Source: Eutreptiella sp. 'Long Island Sound 2002' (taxonomy: Eukaryota; Euglenozoa; Euglenophyceae; Eutreptiales; Eutreptiaceae). Taken from it: a stretch of 64,000 bases of DNA. The stretch covers positions 23,092,486 through 23,156,485 of the forward strand of contig OZ038398.1 in NCBI GenBank assembly GCA_964036045.1, read 5' to 3'. This document shows positions 32,264 through 42,500 of this stretch, in pieces. The notes under the pieces were generated by a model. That model was not told where the DNA came from. It did not search any database and worked only from the letters and a program-made list of their open reading frames with translations. A program made the translations under genes and the position numbers. Numbering within the stretch: position 1 is the stretch's first letter; each line of letters opens with the position of its first letter.

Positions 32264-32514
32264 GGCTCATGGATTTGCGAAAGCTGCACCATGAACCCGT
32301 AGTCCTTCCTTATTAATGGCTAAGTGTAGTTGCCACGTGGTAGCCATTCCGCCTCCAGTTGTGCGGGGTGCCACATCAAACAATGACGTTTCGCAGCTGA
32401 ATTGAATTGTTGATCCCTCTTGATGTTGATGTCTTGGGAATGTGGGTTTTGCCATGCGGGGTCAGTGATAACATTTCTTCGTCGAGAAATTGTGAGACTT
32501 CGATAACCGATATT

Positions 32515-34577
32515 CCTTTGGCTACCAGACCGGACGGAGGACCAGTCTGGTCTTGTGTGCAAAATCATCACTTTCTGGGAAAGGATTGGGTCAAGGGTTT
32601 TTGAAGGTGGCGGAAATGATGGTTTTGGTGGTTTTCTTAGATTCACCGGTATTTTAGAGAAAAGCAGTAAGACCGGTTTCAAAGACCGGACCGGTGAGAC
32701 CGGTCTTCCTAAACTGCTGCGGACCGGTCCACTTTAGACCACTTTACACCACTTTGGAGCACTTTGTTACACTTACCTCCCATACCTACCTTTCTCCGCC
32801 CATCCGCGCATGCACGCCACCACACACCACACTCCATCACCAAACACAATCATACAATTGGCTTTGGGGTTGTCCTCATCCCCTATCCCTCACATTTCTT
32901 CGCCAAGAAATGTCATCATGTCACGTTTCCTGTATAATACATGGTGCACACCCATGCCATGCTCCACACCCATACTGCGAACGCCTTTGCGGTACGCCCA
33001 TGTTCCACATCCATGCCCCACACCATGCTACAAACCCATGCTTGTGTCAAGGATGTGCTGCATGCAACACAATGCAAAGCAGCCGTAAGAGCAAGAGCGA
33101 TGGCAAGCAACGTGCTAAACGTGGCCTCCCTGCAAACCCAAGCATTGTCACCACAAGTAGTGTTTTGCTTGTTTCGGTGCCACTTTACATTGTTTTGCCA
33201 TTGGGGACTAGGGAATCCGATCCACACGGATCGGAGGTCCTGAACACCCCAAGGATCGGCACGGATCGTGGATCGGAGGTCCGAAGAAGCCCACCCCCCC
33301 CCTTGCCTAGGTGTCCGGACCGAAAATTGCCCAATTGGGAGATCTTGTAGTGCTACACACAATCATGTCACGCGTGTGAAAATGTGCATCAATGTTTGCT
33401 ATCTCGATCCATCCTTGCACCGCTCTTGGGCGCTTTTGTATGCATCACGCATCTATTCCCTTTTGGACGGTCTTGTGTCATGTCGCCGTGGTTGCATCCA
33501 CCTCGGATAGGAAGAGCAAGGGAAAGGACCTTGATTGTAAAGAGTGAGTGAACCGGTGTAGGATTGTGGTCTTTATATCAGGCCCTTGGGCCACATGGTT
33601 GGATACTTCTTTGGAGACCATGCACCACCTCAAAGACGGAAGTTTGGCGGTGTTGATTTCAACAGTTTTGTGTCACATATTCCTTGGAATATGAATGCTA
33701 TGTAATCGGTTTGGTGCAAAATCTCAAATTCTCCACCGATTTTGGAGACTTTTGAGAGGGAAGACCCACAACTCAAGTGGTAGAAATAGCCCAAAACATG
33801 TCTCAAAAGGCTGGGTACTATCTACGCACACCCTCTTGTGCCATTGTGTACACAATGCACAACAAGGCAAGCAGAGGCTCAACAATGTCAATAGAACATC
33901 AAAATTTGTGCGAGGAAACCACCATGCTTCGGTCCTTCCCGAGTCCTATCCCATTCGTCGGTTGGGCAGGGCACGACTCATTGCCAAGAGACTACACGAT
34001 AAAGTTCCATGCAAGGTGAAGCACGAAAGATTAGAATTGTCATGCTAACGGCATAACACTCGAAAGTTTGTGCGCGAGATTCACAGCCCCCAAGGACCTA
34101 AGCATTGTGTGGGGCAAAGCAAGCAATAAATGTGGGAGGAGTACATTTACGCGCATGGTCAAAGGCATTACCATCACATCCACCCCACCTCTCAACCCCA
34201 CGCCATGAAACGTTGAAAAACTACGACACGCCGCACTGAATATTGAGTATCGGGCGACACCGAAAAAAGTCGTTCAAAATAGAATTCTCGAAGAATTTTG
34301 GAAGTTCCAAGTGCCAACATTCTGGGCGGGCGCGTTTTGGATCTTGCCTACGGCACGGAACGAGCCCATGTCTAATGGGTTGCCACAAATGAAAGGTGGT
34401 TGCGTTTTGCGTCGCGCGTCATTCCTATAGACGAACCTAGTGGATCATTGTTGCTAATAGACTTATGGAGTCACTCAATGGCGCCGAAACTACGGAAATT
34501 TTGGCCACAACAACCACAAGAACAAGCAAGACAACAAGCTTGCCCAACACAAGTCCAAGCAATGGAGACGGCCAAGG
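32515..34577. other. No supported gene; GACCGG and CCATGC motifs
   Basis: GACCGG/CCGGTC motifs cluster at 32529-32730. Repeated CCCATGCC/CCACACC motifs lie at 32945-33040. A plus frame at 33777-34019 has a GTG start and moderate coding character (TPSCAIVYTMHNKASRGS) but no domain. A near-palindromic CATTTCTTCGCCAAGAAATG occurs at 32893. Confidence 0.35.
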
Positions 34578-34585
34578 GGGGAGCC

Positions 34586-35513
34586 TAGGATTTAAAAATT
34601 TCGTGAAAAATGAGGATTTTAAATTTCAGGTGAAATATAACGTGAAAATTTCGTGAAATTTTCGATTTTTTTGAAAAGTATGAAAATTATGAAATTTATG
34701 GCCCCAATGGGAAGGCGGGGGTTCTATAACATCATAGTACTGAATCCTGGCACCTATAACCAAGCCCTTGATGAAAGACATTGATGGACGCATCACAATT
34801 GAAATGGCGAAGTCCACAAACAATATGATGGATGCCAATGGCAATGATATACTCATGCGTGGCACAACTTCATGTAGTTGACACGAATGAAGACTTTAGT
34901 TGCCAACATGGAAAAACTCAGGCGCTCCCGATTAGCACATTGCTAGTCGGCTAAGGTAAACACTCGCTCTGTCGGGGCTTGGCTGGCTGGAAGACAAGCC
35001 ACAACCTTGCCCAATGCAGCTGCTGGAGAGGAAGCATGGAGGGCATTCCAAAAATGAAAAGGATGGCACACGAAGGCATGACTCTCAGCAAAGGAACTTG
35101 TTTGAGCCACGGGGGTGTGCCCGATCCCGATTCGAAGGACCCGCGCTTCGGACGGGGGAGCTTTTTGGGTTGTGTGGGTTTGGGGGGGGGCAGGGCAGGG
35201 GGTTTGGGTTTCTCGGCGGGGGGGGGGCTTTGCTGGGGAGGTGCTGCGGGGGCTGCCGGGGGGGGCTCAACCCACAACTGGACAGCAGGATCTCCTCGTC
35301 AGCACACCCCTCCCACCACAACTCCCCCATGTACTCCACTATGGTAAAGTGTCCCCAGGTGCTCAAGTTCTTGTTTTTCATGTTGTCTATAAAAAAAGAA
35401 GGAACGGCAAATTTTCATTGAAATTTTCGTTTGAAAGATAAACTTAAATTTCGTTGAAAATTTCGTTGAAAGTTACCTTGAAAATTTCGCTTGTAAATTT
35501 CGTTCGAATCCTA
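34586..35513. mobile_element. hAT-like non-autonomous element, 928 bp, perfect 8-bp duplication
   Basis: Perfect GGGGAGCC direct repeats at 34578-34585 and 35514-35521 flank a unit that starts TAGGATT and ends AATCCTA. Subterminal regions on both sides are packed with AAATTTCGTGAAA and AATTTCGTTGAAA repeats. An 8-bp duplication, short terminal repeats beginning TAGG and subterminal repeat clusters are the hallmarks of hAT elements. No transposase is present. The centre (34951-35277) contains a Pro-rich coding-like stretch on the minus strand. Confidence 0.75.
34951..35290 (-). pseudogene. Proline-rich coding-like segment inside the hAT-like element
   Basis: The minus frame reads EPPPAAPAAPPQQSPPPAEK, then LPPPKPTQPKKLPRPKRGSF. 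It may be host coding sequence captured by a non-autonomous element (transduplication), or a G-rich tract read by chance. The adjoining part (CAILFIFGMPSMLPLQQL) is less clear. No start or splice sites could be fixed. Confidence 0.3.
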
Positions 35514-35699
35514 GGGGAGCCTTCGGTCCATGATCCGCGTCAATCCGTGGGGGGGGGGGGGTTGAAGGGTTTTGAAGACCTCTAATCTCATCAATGATGA
35601 CACAACGTACATGACCTTGGTAGAGTGAGGAGATAGGTGGTTCATTGGACTGTACTTGCGGCACACATTGCACATTACACACACATTTCATCACATTTT

Positions 35700-35945
35700 T
35701 CTTTGTCAAGAAGCATGTGTGGATTGTTTTTTGCTTGGTGCTTGCATGTCACACCACAACACTGAGTGCGCTTTGAGCCATTTTTTTTTTTTCAAGAATT
35801 ATTTTGGATCATTTTTCGCTCGCATGTCACACCACAACACCGAGTGCGCTTTGAACAATTTTTTTCAAGAAGCATGTGTGGATCATTTTTTGCTCGCTGC
35901 TTGCATGTCGCACCACTAGACTAGGTGCGCTTTGAACAACTTTTC
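35700..35945 (+). repeat. Tandem repeat of about 80 bases, three units
   Basis: Units with GCATGTCACACCACAACAC and GAGTGCGCTTTGA followed by a T run, TTCAAGAA and GTGTGGATCATTTTT-like sequence recur at about 35745, 35824 and 35906. The third is the most diverged. Confidence 0.75.
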
Positions 35946-36327
35946 TTCGCGTTTTGGGGCTTGGTGAATACAATGCGCAATTGAAACATGTGTGTCCATT
36001 CCGTTTTTGCGTATTGTGCAGACATCCATCAAGGTTAGGAACTTCAACTTGGTGGAAAAGAGTGTCAAGAGGAATGTGGAAAAACACTCATGGTGTGTCT
36101 CCTCCGGCGCTTCGCGAGGAATGGTCCTACTTAAATGGCGGAGAGAGAGCTTACACTTCGCCAAAACATCCAAAATTCGCTGGGTCACTTCGTCACTTGC
36201 GACAATGTGGCGTTTATTTTCCAAAATTTGCCTCGGAGCCTTGACTCCCTTCGTCCCTTTGAGCAATGAACATGCAAGACGAGCACTGGACCAAATAAGC
36301 ACAGGTGCATGTCTATTTGACAACTAG
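35916..36327. CDS. Possible small gene, strand unresolved
   Basis: Long frames overlap on both strands: minus 36323-35916 (135 codons, with DEVTQRILDVLAKCKLSLRH) and plus 35992-36327 (111 codons, with IPFLRIVQTSIKVRNFNLVE). Both look moderately coding-like and only one can be real. I see no domain and no convincing splice sites. A truncated transposon gene is also possible. Confidence 0.25.
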
Positions 36328-37690
36328 TCCCTTGGGCCGTTTCTCCCGCCTCCTTGACTGAGTGAAGCAGTCAACCAGTGGGTCGGGGATCACAGTATGG
36401 CCCTCTCATCATCGTTGCCTCACCCTCCCCATCCCCATCCATAGCCGACTATAACTTTTGTTCTGCCGTACTATCGCTCTGAGGATACTGAGGCGGCTGA
36501 GGCACACTGGTAGAAAAATTTGGCCTTTTTAAAAATCGCATTCACACCAAAGAAAAAACTTCCACTTGTCCAGTTGATTTTTTGCAACCAGCCGCCATAG
36601 CACTGGGGACAAATAGTATGTCGCACGTGCCCGCATTAGCCTGACAATCGGACAATTATCGGCATTGCACGATCCACGGCATTTTTGAACCTGTGCAAAA
36701 CGTTGGAGGCATGAATATATGTATGATCAAATCAACCACCCCTTTGGAAATCATTTTGTACCTTCGGTGCAAGTAAACCCGGATCCTGTGTCACTACAAC
36801 GTCCAAAAAAGGGGTGCCCCCCCCCCGTTCCCGATTTAGGCCGAACCGAACCCTTTAGCTCAGGCATCGCGTGCGCATCTTTGGACGGGTATGTGCACAT
36901 AGTGAGAAATGCATTGGCACTTCATCCGATGGTCAACAGTACCGCGCGTCTTGGGGCCCCTAAAATCGAGTTATGGCCATTTTAGTCACCCGGCTGGCCA
37001 CGGCCGTTTCAAGCCGAAAAACACCCAAAATGGCAATAAATCGCGATTTCCCGGTTCTCTCGACCATTCCACTTCTCTTCTCTTCTGTCTCATGGAAGCG
37101 GAGCCATCGTGGTACTTATGGGATGTACCGAGCTGTCAAGCGAGTTCGTCTAATTGCGAGTACCATAGACCAATCTTAGATTGGAACAATGTATTTCAAC
37201 ACATTCATGTCTGGTGAAATCACAACACATAAGTTTACCCTTGATGCAGTCTAGACGAGGATTTTTGTAATCCACCGCAATTCTAGCGAATATGACATGG
37301 CTCTGTACCACTCCACAAGTTGATCATGCATTCGAAAATGGGAAACCTTTGTATCATATTTTTGTGAAGCGTTTCCAAGCTCGATCAACCGACAAGTCAA
37401 GAATGAATGTGGCGTGAGGTGCATCACGAATACTTGCTTCCTCAATTGAGAAAAAAAAAAAAAAAAAAAAAAGAGCAGCCCTGACGACCTTGCACGATGT
37501 CTCGCGTCATATCGTGCGTTCACTTGCGGACTTTAAATTGCTTGTAAATATGGGTTGCCAACCCGAAATTAGTGCTACCGTCGAGTAACCACATTCTATT
37601 TTCCAACGGTTGTGCGGCCGATGTCAATCCGGTTGCACAACCGAGCCCGTAACTTTTGCCTCAATACACTTCCCTTGTTGACTACGCTTC
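36328..37690. other. No supported gene
   Basis: An A run of 21 bases lies at 37451-37471. A C run occurs near 36820. Frames are short. An exon-like AG (CCGCCTTGCAG) at 37690-37700 leads into the next gene. Confidence 0.35.
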
Positions 37691-37746
37691 CGCCTTGCAG
37701 AACCATGGCAAATGGAAGATCCTAGTGCCCGCTCTACGTAGCAAAA

Positions 37747-38244
37747 ATGTGGTGGGTCTACGTAGCTATTGCGGTTGGTGTTGTGCTTCCGGTGGTGATC
37801 GTAGCCATTTTGGTACGGAGACGCAAGGCAATCCGGAAGCGTGCAAAATATGGTATTGCAGACGCCGTGGTATGTTACGTGCAAGCCAACATTTTGTCCA
37901 AGGCCGATGCAGTGGTGGACTCCACTTCATTGATCATCTGTTGTCCGGTAGCGTGACGTCCTCTGCGACGAACCACCCTTGTAAGACACGTCTATGAGGC
38001 AACGTTGGATTCGTGGGGAGGTATCATGTTCCAAGGTCGTTGAAGCCCACGAGTGTAAGGTTAGGTGTTAGGTGACACTCGTCACTTTTCGATTGGTTTG
38101 CAGAACGATCCGGGCTTCGACCAATTGCGTACTATCCCGGAGCGCGATGGCGATGGTCCCGCCGCGTACGAGATGGCCAACTCGGATATGGAGGAAGTTG
38201 CAAGTCCGAGGTTTGCCACGTTGCACCGCTTGCCAAGCGCATAG
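37747..38244 (+). CDS. Small single-pass membrane protein, two exons
   Basis: Exon 1 (37747-37869) starts at an ATG with MWWVYVAIAVGVVLPVVIV, a strong transmembrane helix, followed by a basic stop-transfer run VRRRKAIRKRAKYG. The donor GTATGT follows in phase 0. Exon 2 (38104-38244) begins after TTTGCAG in phase 0 with NDPGFDQLRTIPERDGDG, then AAYEMANSDMEEVASP, and ends at a TAG. The product has 87 residues with an acidic cytosolic tail. Oddly, the TAG abuts GTGAGG, a good donor, and a 61-base intron-like stretch ending TTTTTTTGTAG follows. An alternative reading frame could therefore splice on into 38306-38558. No family is recognised. Confidence 0.5.
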
Positions 38245-38305
38245 GTGAGGCGGGTGGGGAAATGGGTCACCGACTCGTGTGACGCTCTTATTTCTTTTTT
38301 TGTAG

Positions 38306-38558
38306 TTTGGCACACGCCAGTGCAAGTTATCAAGCTTGTATAGTGGACGATCGCCCACCATTGGATCCTTCTCTCGTGCGCGATCATAAGTGGCAAGACA
38401 CGCCCACTGCGGAGCAGCGACTCGCCAACCAATTGAGATGGAGTCACAGAAGGGAACAACAGGTTCTTGGGCCGTGCCATCCTACAACGTTGCCCTACGA
38501 ATGCCAAGCTTACGGTTGCCCCTCCGTGGTACTACACTTGCACTACATCTCAAAATGA
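38306..38558 (+). CDS. Possible downstream exon of the membrane-protein gene
   Basis: Follows a strong acceptor (T-rich, ending TTTTTTTGTAG). The frame encodes VDDRPPLDPSLVRDHKWQDT, then PTAEQRLANQLRWSHRREQ, which looks coding, and ends at 38558. It needs an upstream phase that the favoured frame of exon 2 does not supply, so it may be an alternative 3' exon or belong to an unrelated frame. Confidence 0.35.
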
Positions 38559-38647
38559 CCATAAAGTGTGCGCCAGTTCGGGTCGACCTCCGTTTACCCT
38601 CGCGTGCCGAGGAGCCGCCTCACGGCTTTATTTGTGCTAGCATCTTA

Positions 38648-39260
38648 GGTTGGCGGTGGTTGTGGCAGATACCCGTGGAAAAGTATTCCGGGAACACGTT
38701 GTGTTTGAGGTTCACGTGCATCTGGGCGGTGTCAAGGCCGCGGTGGGGAAGCTCGGAAGGGCGGGGGGGCGGGGGATCCGGCATGTTTTTTGGAGCGGCA
38801 TTGCGTTTTCCAACAGGTGGGTCCTTGCGATCACTTGGCCAAGATGCAGCTCATGGACTTTGTCTTGGGCGTCGTTGACCTTGCACAACTGCCGCTCGGG
38901 ATGACCAGCCCCGTCAGCCATCTCATGACCGTGCTTACCCTATCATTCGTCCCTGCCCAACGCCAACTGGTTCTGCCCACCCCCTCGTGAAGTACGCACA
39001 CAGATAGCCAACCACAGTCACACAGAGCCACACAGCACCTCACACAATCGCACAGCCCATGCCTTCACCCTCACACCGTGGCCCGCCCAAGGAAGACGCG
39101 TTCTCGGACGAACTCAGGGGATCACCTCCCTCCGGAACCTCGGCCCGCCACGGGCATGCACGCACCAGATTTCTCTCACCCATTTCCCTGGAAGTTGTGC
39201 CCGCCGGAAGTCTGTTGCGCCTGTTGGTGATTTGTGATACCTCTAACCCACTTCCCTGAG
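38648..39260 (+). CDS. Coding-like exons upstream of the large gene
   Basis: Three protein-like stretches occur in order: 38648-38750 (after an acceptor GCTAGCATCTTAG; ADTRGKVFREHVVFEVHVHL), 38817-38997 (after TTCCAACAG; KMQLMDFVLGVVDLAQLPLG) and 39057-39259 (after CGCACAG; KEDAFSDELRGSPPSGTS). Their composition resembles helical repeats and matches the GC-rich codon use of the exons downstream. Donors are not certain. They could be the 5' part of the 39.57-51.26 kb gene or a separate gene. Confidence 0.35.
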
Positions 39261-39570
39261 ACGTCGACCAGGCCAGGTACACTTCTGAGAGTCTACACTT
39301 CTAGAAGTGCAGATGGCTCGGCCTCGGCGACCTCCTGGAGCCGCACCGTCACACCGCCTCAACGTGCCAAACACGTCCACGCAACACACACAGAGAGATA
39401 GAGAGAGTGAGTGACTGAGTGAGATAGTGCGTGTGTGTATGTGTGTCGCAGAGCCATTGACCCGCAGCCACACACAGCGGCACACAGCCGCACACACAGC
39501 CAAGGAGCTTTCCTCAGCCAGGCATGGCGGCACGCACCCACACGCAGCCATACCCCGCTGCTCTGTTCAG

Positions 39571-42500
39571 GTGCTTGCATCCTCTGGCTTGGCCAGCAAA
39601 GCTGCATCTACCACGCAGTCAGGCCAGCTGGCCGAGAATGCAGAGCACGTCTACACTATCACTTGTATGCTCGGGGATCCTTGTTCCGATGAAGAGCCGG
39701 GTGTGGTCCCGATGCTGTCAAGGAATGAAGGGTGTCTAGGAGTGCCGCAGGTTGGCTCAAGGCTCTGGAGGCATGCGTAAGTCACAAAATTCGAAATTGC
39801 TGAAATTTCCTCCCAGTTTCCCGCAACTCAGAATTCCCACAACAAATCCAGGTACGCGGCTGACGAGTCACCGATAGCATCAATAGCAATAGCACTGGCA
39901 TTTGACTGACAGCCGTTCGATCACGAGATGGCGGCTGTGTTCAACGAAAATTTTGGTAAAACATGGCAAGCCATGCTATGTTTTTTGTTGGTCCCTTTTG
40001 TTACACGCACAGCTGACCCCATTGTTTGATGGCCCGGTGCAGTTGGTCGTGTCGTCCGTCATATTTTGGTGAAGCGCAACCGAACATTTGTGTTTCGCTT
40101 TGCATTGGGCTGCCCGTGCCACTGCTTCAGGGGTTGTCACCGACCTCTGTGAGTCAGTGGTGCATTGTTAGTATTGCCGCAAGCGTAGAAGTGAGGGAGA
40201 ACACTGGTCAAACACCGCATGTGCAAAGGTGGTGATGAGCAGGTCCCAGCACAGCGGGGTGCAAGCTCGGCCACATATACTGCATGGTCGTCAAGATGAT
40301 GCAGGAGGGACGTCCAAGGGTGTGCTGTGTCACCTAGGAGGATTGCACGCGTGTTGCTGAGACGAGCGGCCTCCGGTGCCGATTTGATGGTTGCACACGG
40401 GGTACCCAGGTGGCTGAACTTTCAATCGTGTCCAAGTGTGGCCGTGTTCACTTGCAGCCCCCCCTCCCGCAGACATCAGTGGTCAGGTGGGAGACGTCCA
40501 GGTAATCAATAAATGGAGCCGCTGTGGTTCCTTCCGGTGACGCCATAGGCACCACATTACCATCCATGAAACATCCATGCTCTGTCCTGCGCTGGTGGCT
40601 CTGGTGCCCTTACCGAGCCTCCACCAAGACGGAGACCTCAGATGGATGCTGCTGCGGATCTCATCCCGCATTTGTGGGCCAGCAACCGGTGGTTATTTTT
40701 GGACCACCATCCGTTACTGCCGTCCGTCACGGTCAATCGTGTTAAACACTCTCCAACCGCGATCGGTTTCCCTCCAACCACCGAGAGATTACGGTCGGTC
40801 GAGAGCATATGACCCTTGCACCCATGGTTCCAAGTTCGTTTGGATCCGAAGGTTCCACTCGACCGGCGCGCGGAATGCCGCAGCCTCCTAACACTCTAAA
40901 GAACCCATAGTCGAGAGTTCGCACCCGGGATTTGACCGATAGGTGGAAGCACTAGTCGTGCGCTCGCGTGCCAGCGAGCGGTCCCCAGAAATAGACCTCA
41001 TACCGCGAACTACTGTCCAGCCACTGTCAAGCAGCGGCAGTTAGGAACCAGGCTATTGCTTAGTGGGCAAAATACCCCACCCCCCGGGGGGGGCTGGGTG
41101 GGTGGGTATAGGGATGGGTGGGTGGGTATAGGGATGGGTGGGTGGGTTGGCCCCAAATTTCAGCATTTTGGGCCACCAGGCACCCCCCCCCCCCGGGGTG
41201 CGGGTGCGCTTTTTGGGGGTTTTGGGTTTGTGCAGGGCTCTGAGATCGGCCTGAATTTTTCACTTTTTTTTCATAACATTTCAAGCCTCTTAACCCTTTG
41301 TTGCGCAGAAGTGCGTGAACTGGATGGTAGTTGAGTTGGTTGTGGTGCTTGACACAGTTTTAAAAGGTCCCAGGCTCCATTCCTACTACTGGCAAACTTT
41401 TGCTGGTCAGTTCTGCTCTGCTTGTATGTGACCAAGGGTGCAGGGCATAGGGGAGGTAGGGTTGGGTGGGTGGGTGGGTGGATGGGTGGGTGGGTGGGTG
41501 GCTGAGCCCTGGCCGGGGCCCAACTTAACCCCCCCCCGGGGTCACTAAGCAATGGCCTGTTAGGAACCCCAGCCCGCACTGCATGACGTCTGTTGCGCCC
41601 GAGCCGCATTTTTTTTCCGTGGCCCATCGGCTTTCATGCTATTTCCTGGCTGTGACGAGTCTCCCCAATGCAGAGGGGGAGGCTCTGCACTGCGTGCGCG
41701 TGCTGCACTGATACAAGTGGGCCATACAGTATTTCAAAAGGCGCCCAAACTCGCGTGCTTTTCACGAAAGTCGCGAGTTTCCAATGGAAAATTGGCGAGT
41801 GCTGCATCAATCGGGGCAGGCGTACCTGTTACCTTTCGGCGCACGCAATGCACTCTGCCCCAGAGACAAAACAGGGCAGTGATTAAAGATAGATTTTTCA
41901 AGGAAAGAACGCCCTGAAGGGCCAGTGTCGGACCACCAACTACCGTAGGTGAGTCCAACTCCCAGCGCTTAGCCGCCAGCCGGCGGCGATTAAGCGCCAA
42001 CGGCCGTTGGTCGGCCGCGTGAGACATTGGTGAGACGAAACGGATGCTTTTGGTTGTCCAACGAGGACGGTCCTGCAACACACACCCCATCCTCTTGTGC
42101 AGCCCCCATCCTCTTGTGCAGCTCTCATTTCCACACTGTCCAGGTGTCTCCGAGAGATTGCATCGACATGTAGCGATCGGCCACATGTTTGAAAATCACC
42201 TGCACATTTTCAAGGTTTGCGGCCGTTTGCCCACTACCTCGCCTTGGTCCAGGGCCCTCTTTGGGGCACCGCTCGTTGGATGCTGCAGCAGTTTCGTGCT
42301 CCACCTGGTGTGGGTTGTTTTTTTTTGCAGGTGCTCACTGTATTTGTTGATGTGCTCGATGACAGGAATGTTCCTGCAAAGCATGTGGACAAAGAATGCC
42401 TAGGTATTGTGTGAGCTCCAGCTCTGTTCGCCGCAAGAGTGGCACCCGTCCCTTCACCACCAGATTGACACTCATTGCTGCCTCACGGCGTAGGTCCAGT

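Larger units (their letters stand above)
31752..32305 (+). pseudogene. PHD-like zinc finger split by a 386-bp duplication/insertion
   Basis: Plus strand 31752-31880 encodes CYMCDEAIPRKHHTIG, then SCEACRATYHLQCAKL. The second half, WICESCTMNP, is found only at 32262-32305, after a repeat of the middle part. Leaving out the intervening copy, the zinc ligands follow the C4HC3 order CxxC...CxxC...HxxC...CxxC. Such fingers bind histone tails in chromatin proteins and also occur in some retroelement first proteins. The interrupted copy is not functional. The opposite strand is also coding-like, so only one strand may be real in each part. Confidence 0.55.
29539..32514. mobile_element. Unit of 3 kb bounded by about 50-bp inverted repeats
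   Basis: The left end (29539-29589) and the reverse complement of the right end (32463-32514) share TCTCACAATTTCTCGRCGAAG and AGAAATGTKATCAC, preceded by GTTATCG, with only a few differences. Additional copies of the same core (GATAACGTTTCTTGGCGAAG) lie inside the left end at 29607-29695, typical of subterminal repeats of DNA transposons. The interior holds coding-like sequence on both strands. A clear target duplication was not found, so the class is undetermined. A further copy of the core lies outside at about 32888-32915. Confidence 0.6.

Noticed and set aside
38650-38904. 84-codon frame as a stand-alone gene
   Set aside because: It begins with a non-ATG codon, the first part looks like an exon and the last part is a shadow of the 38817-38997 exon frame.
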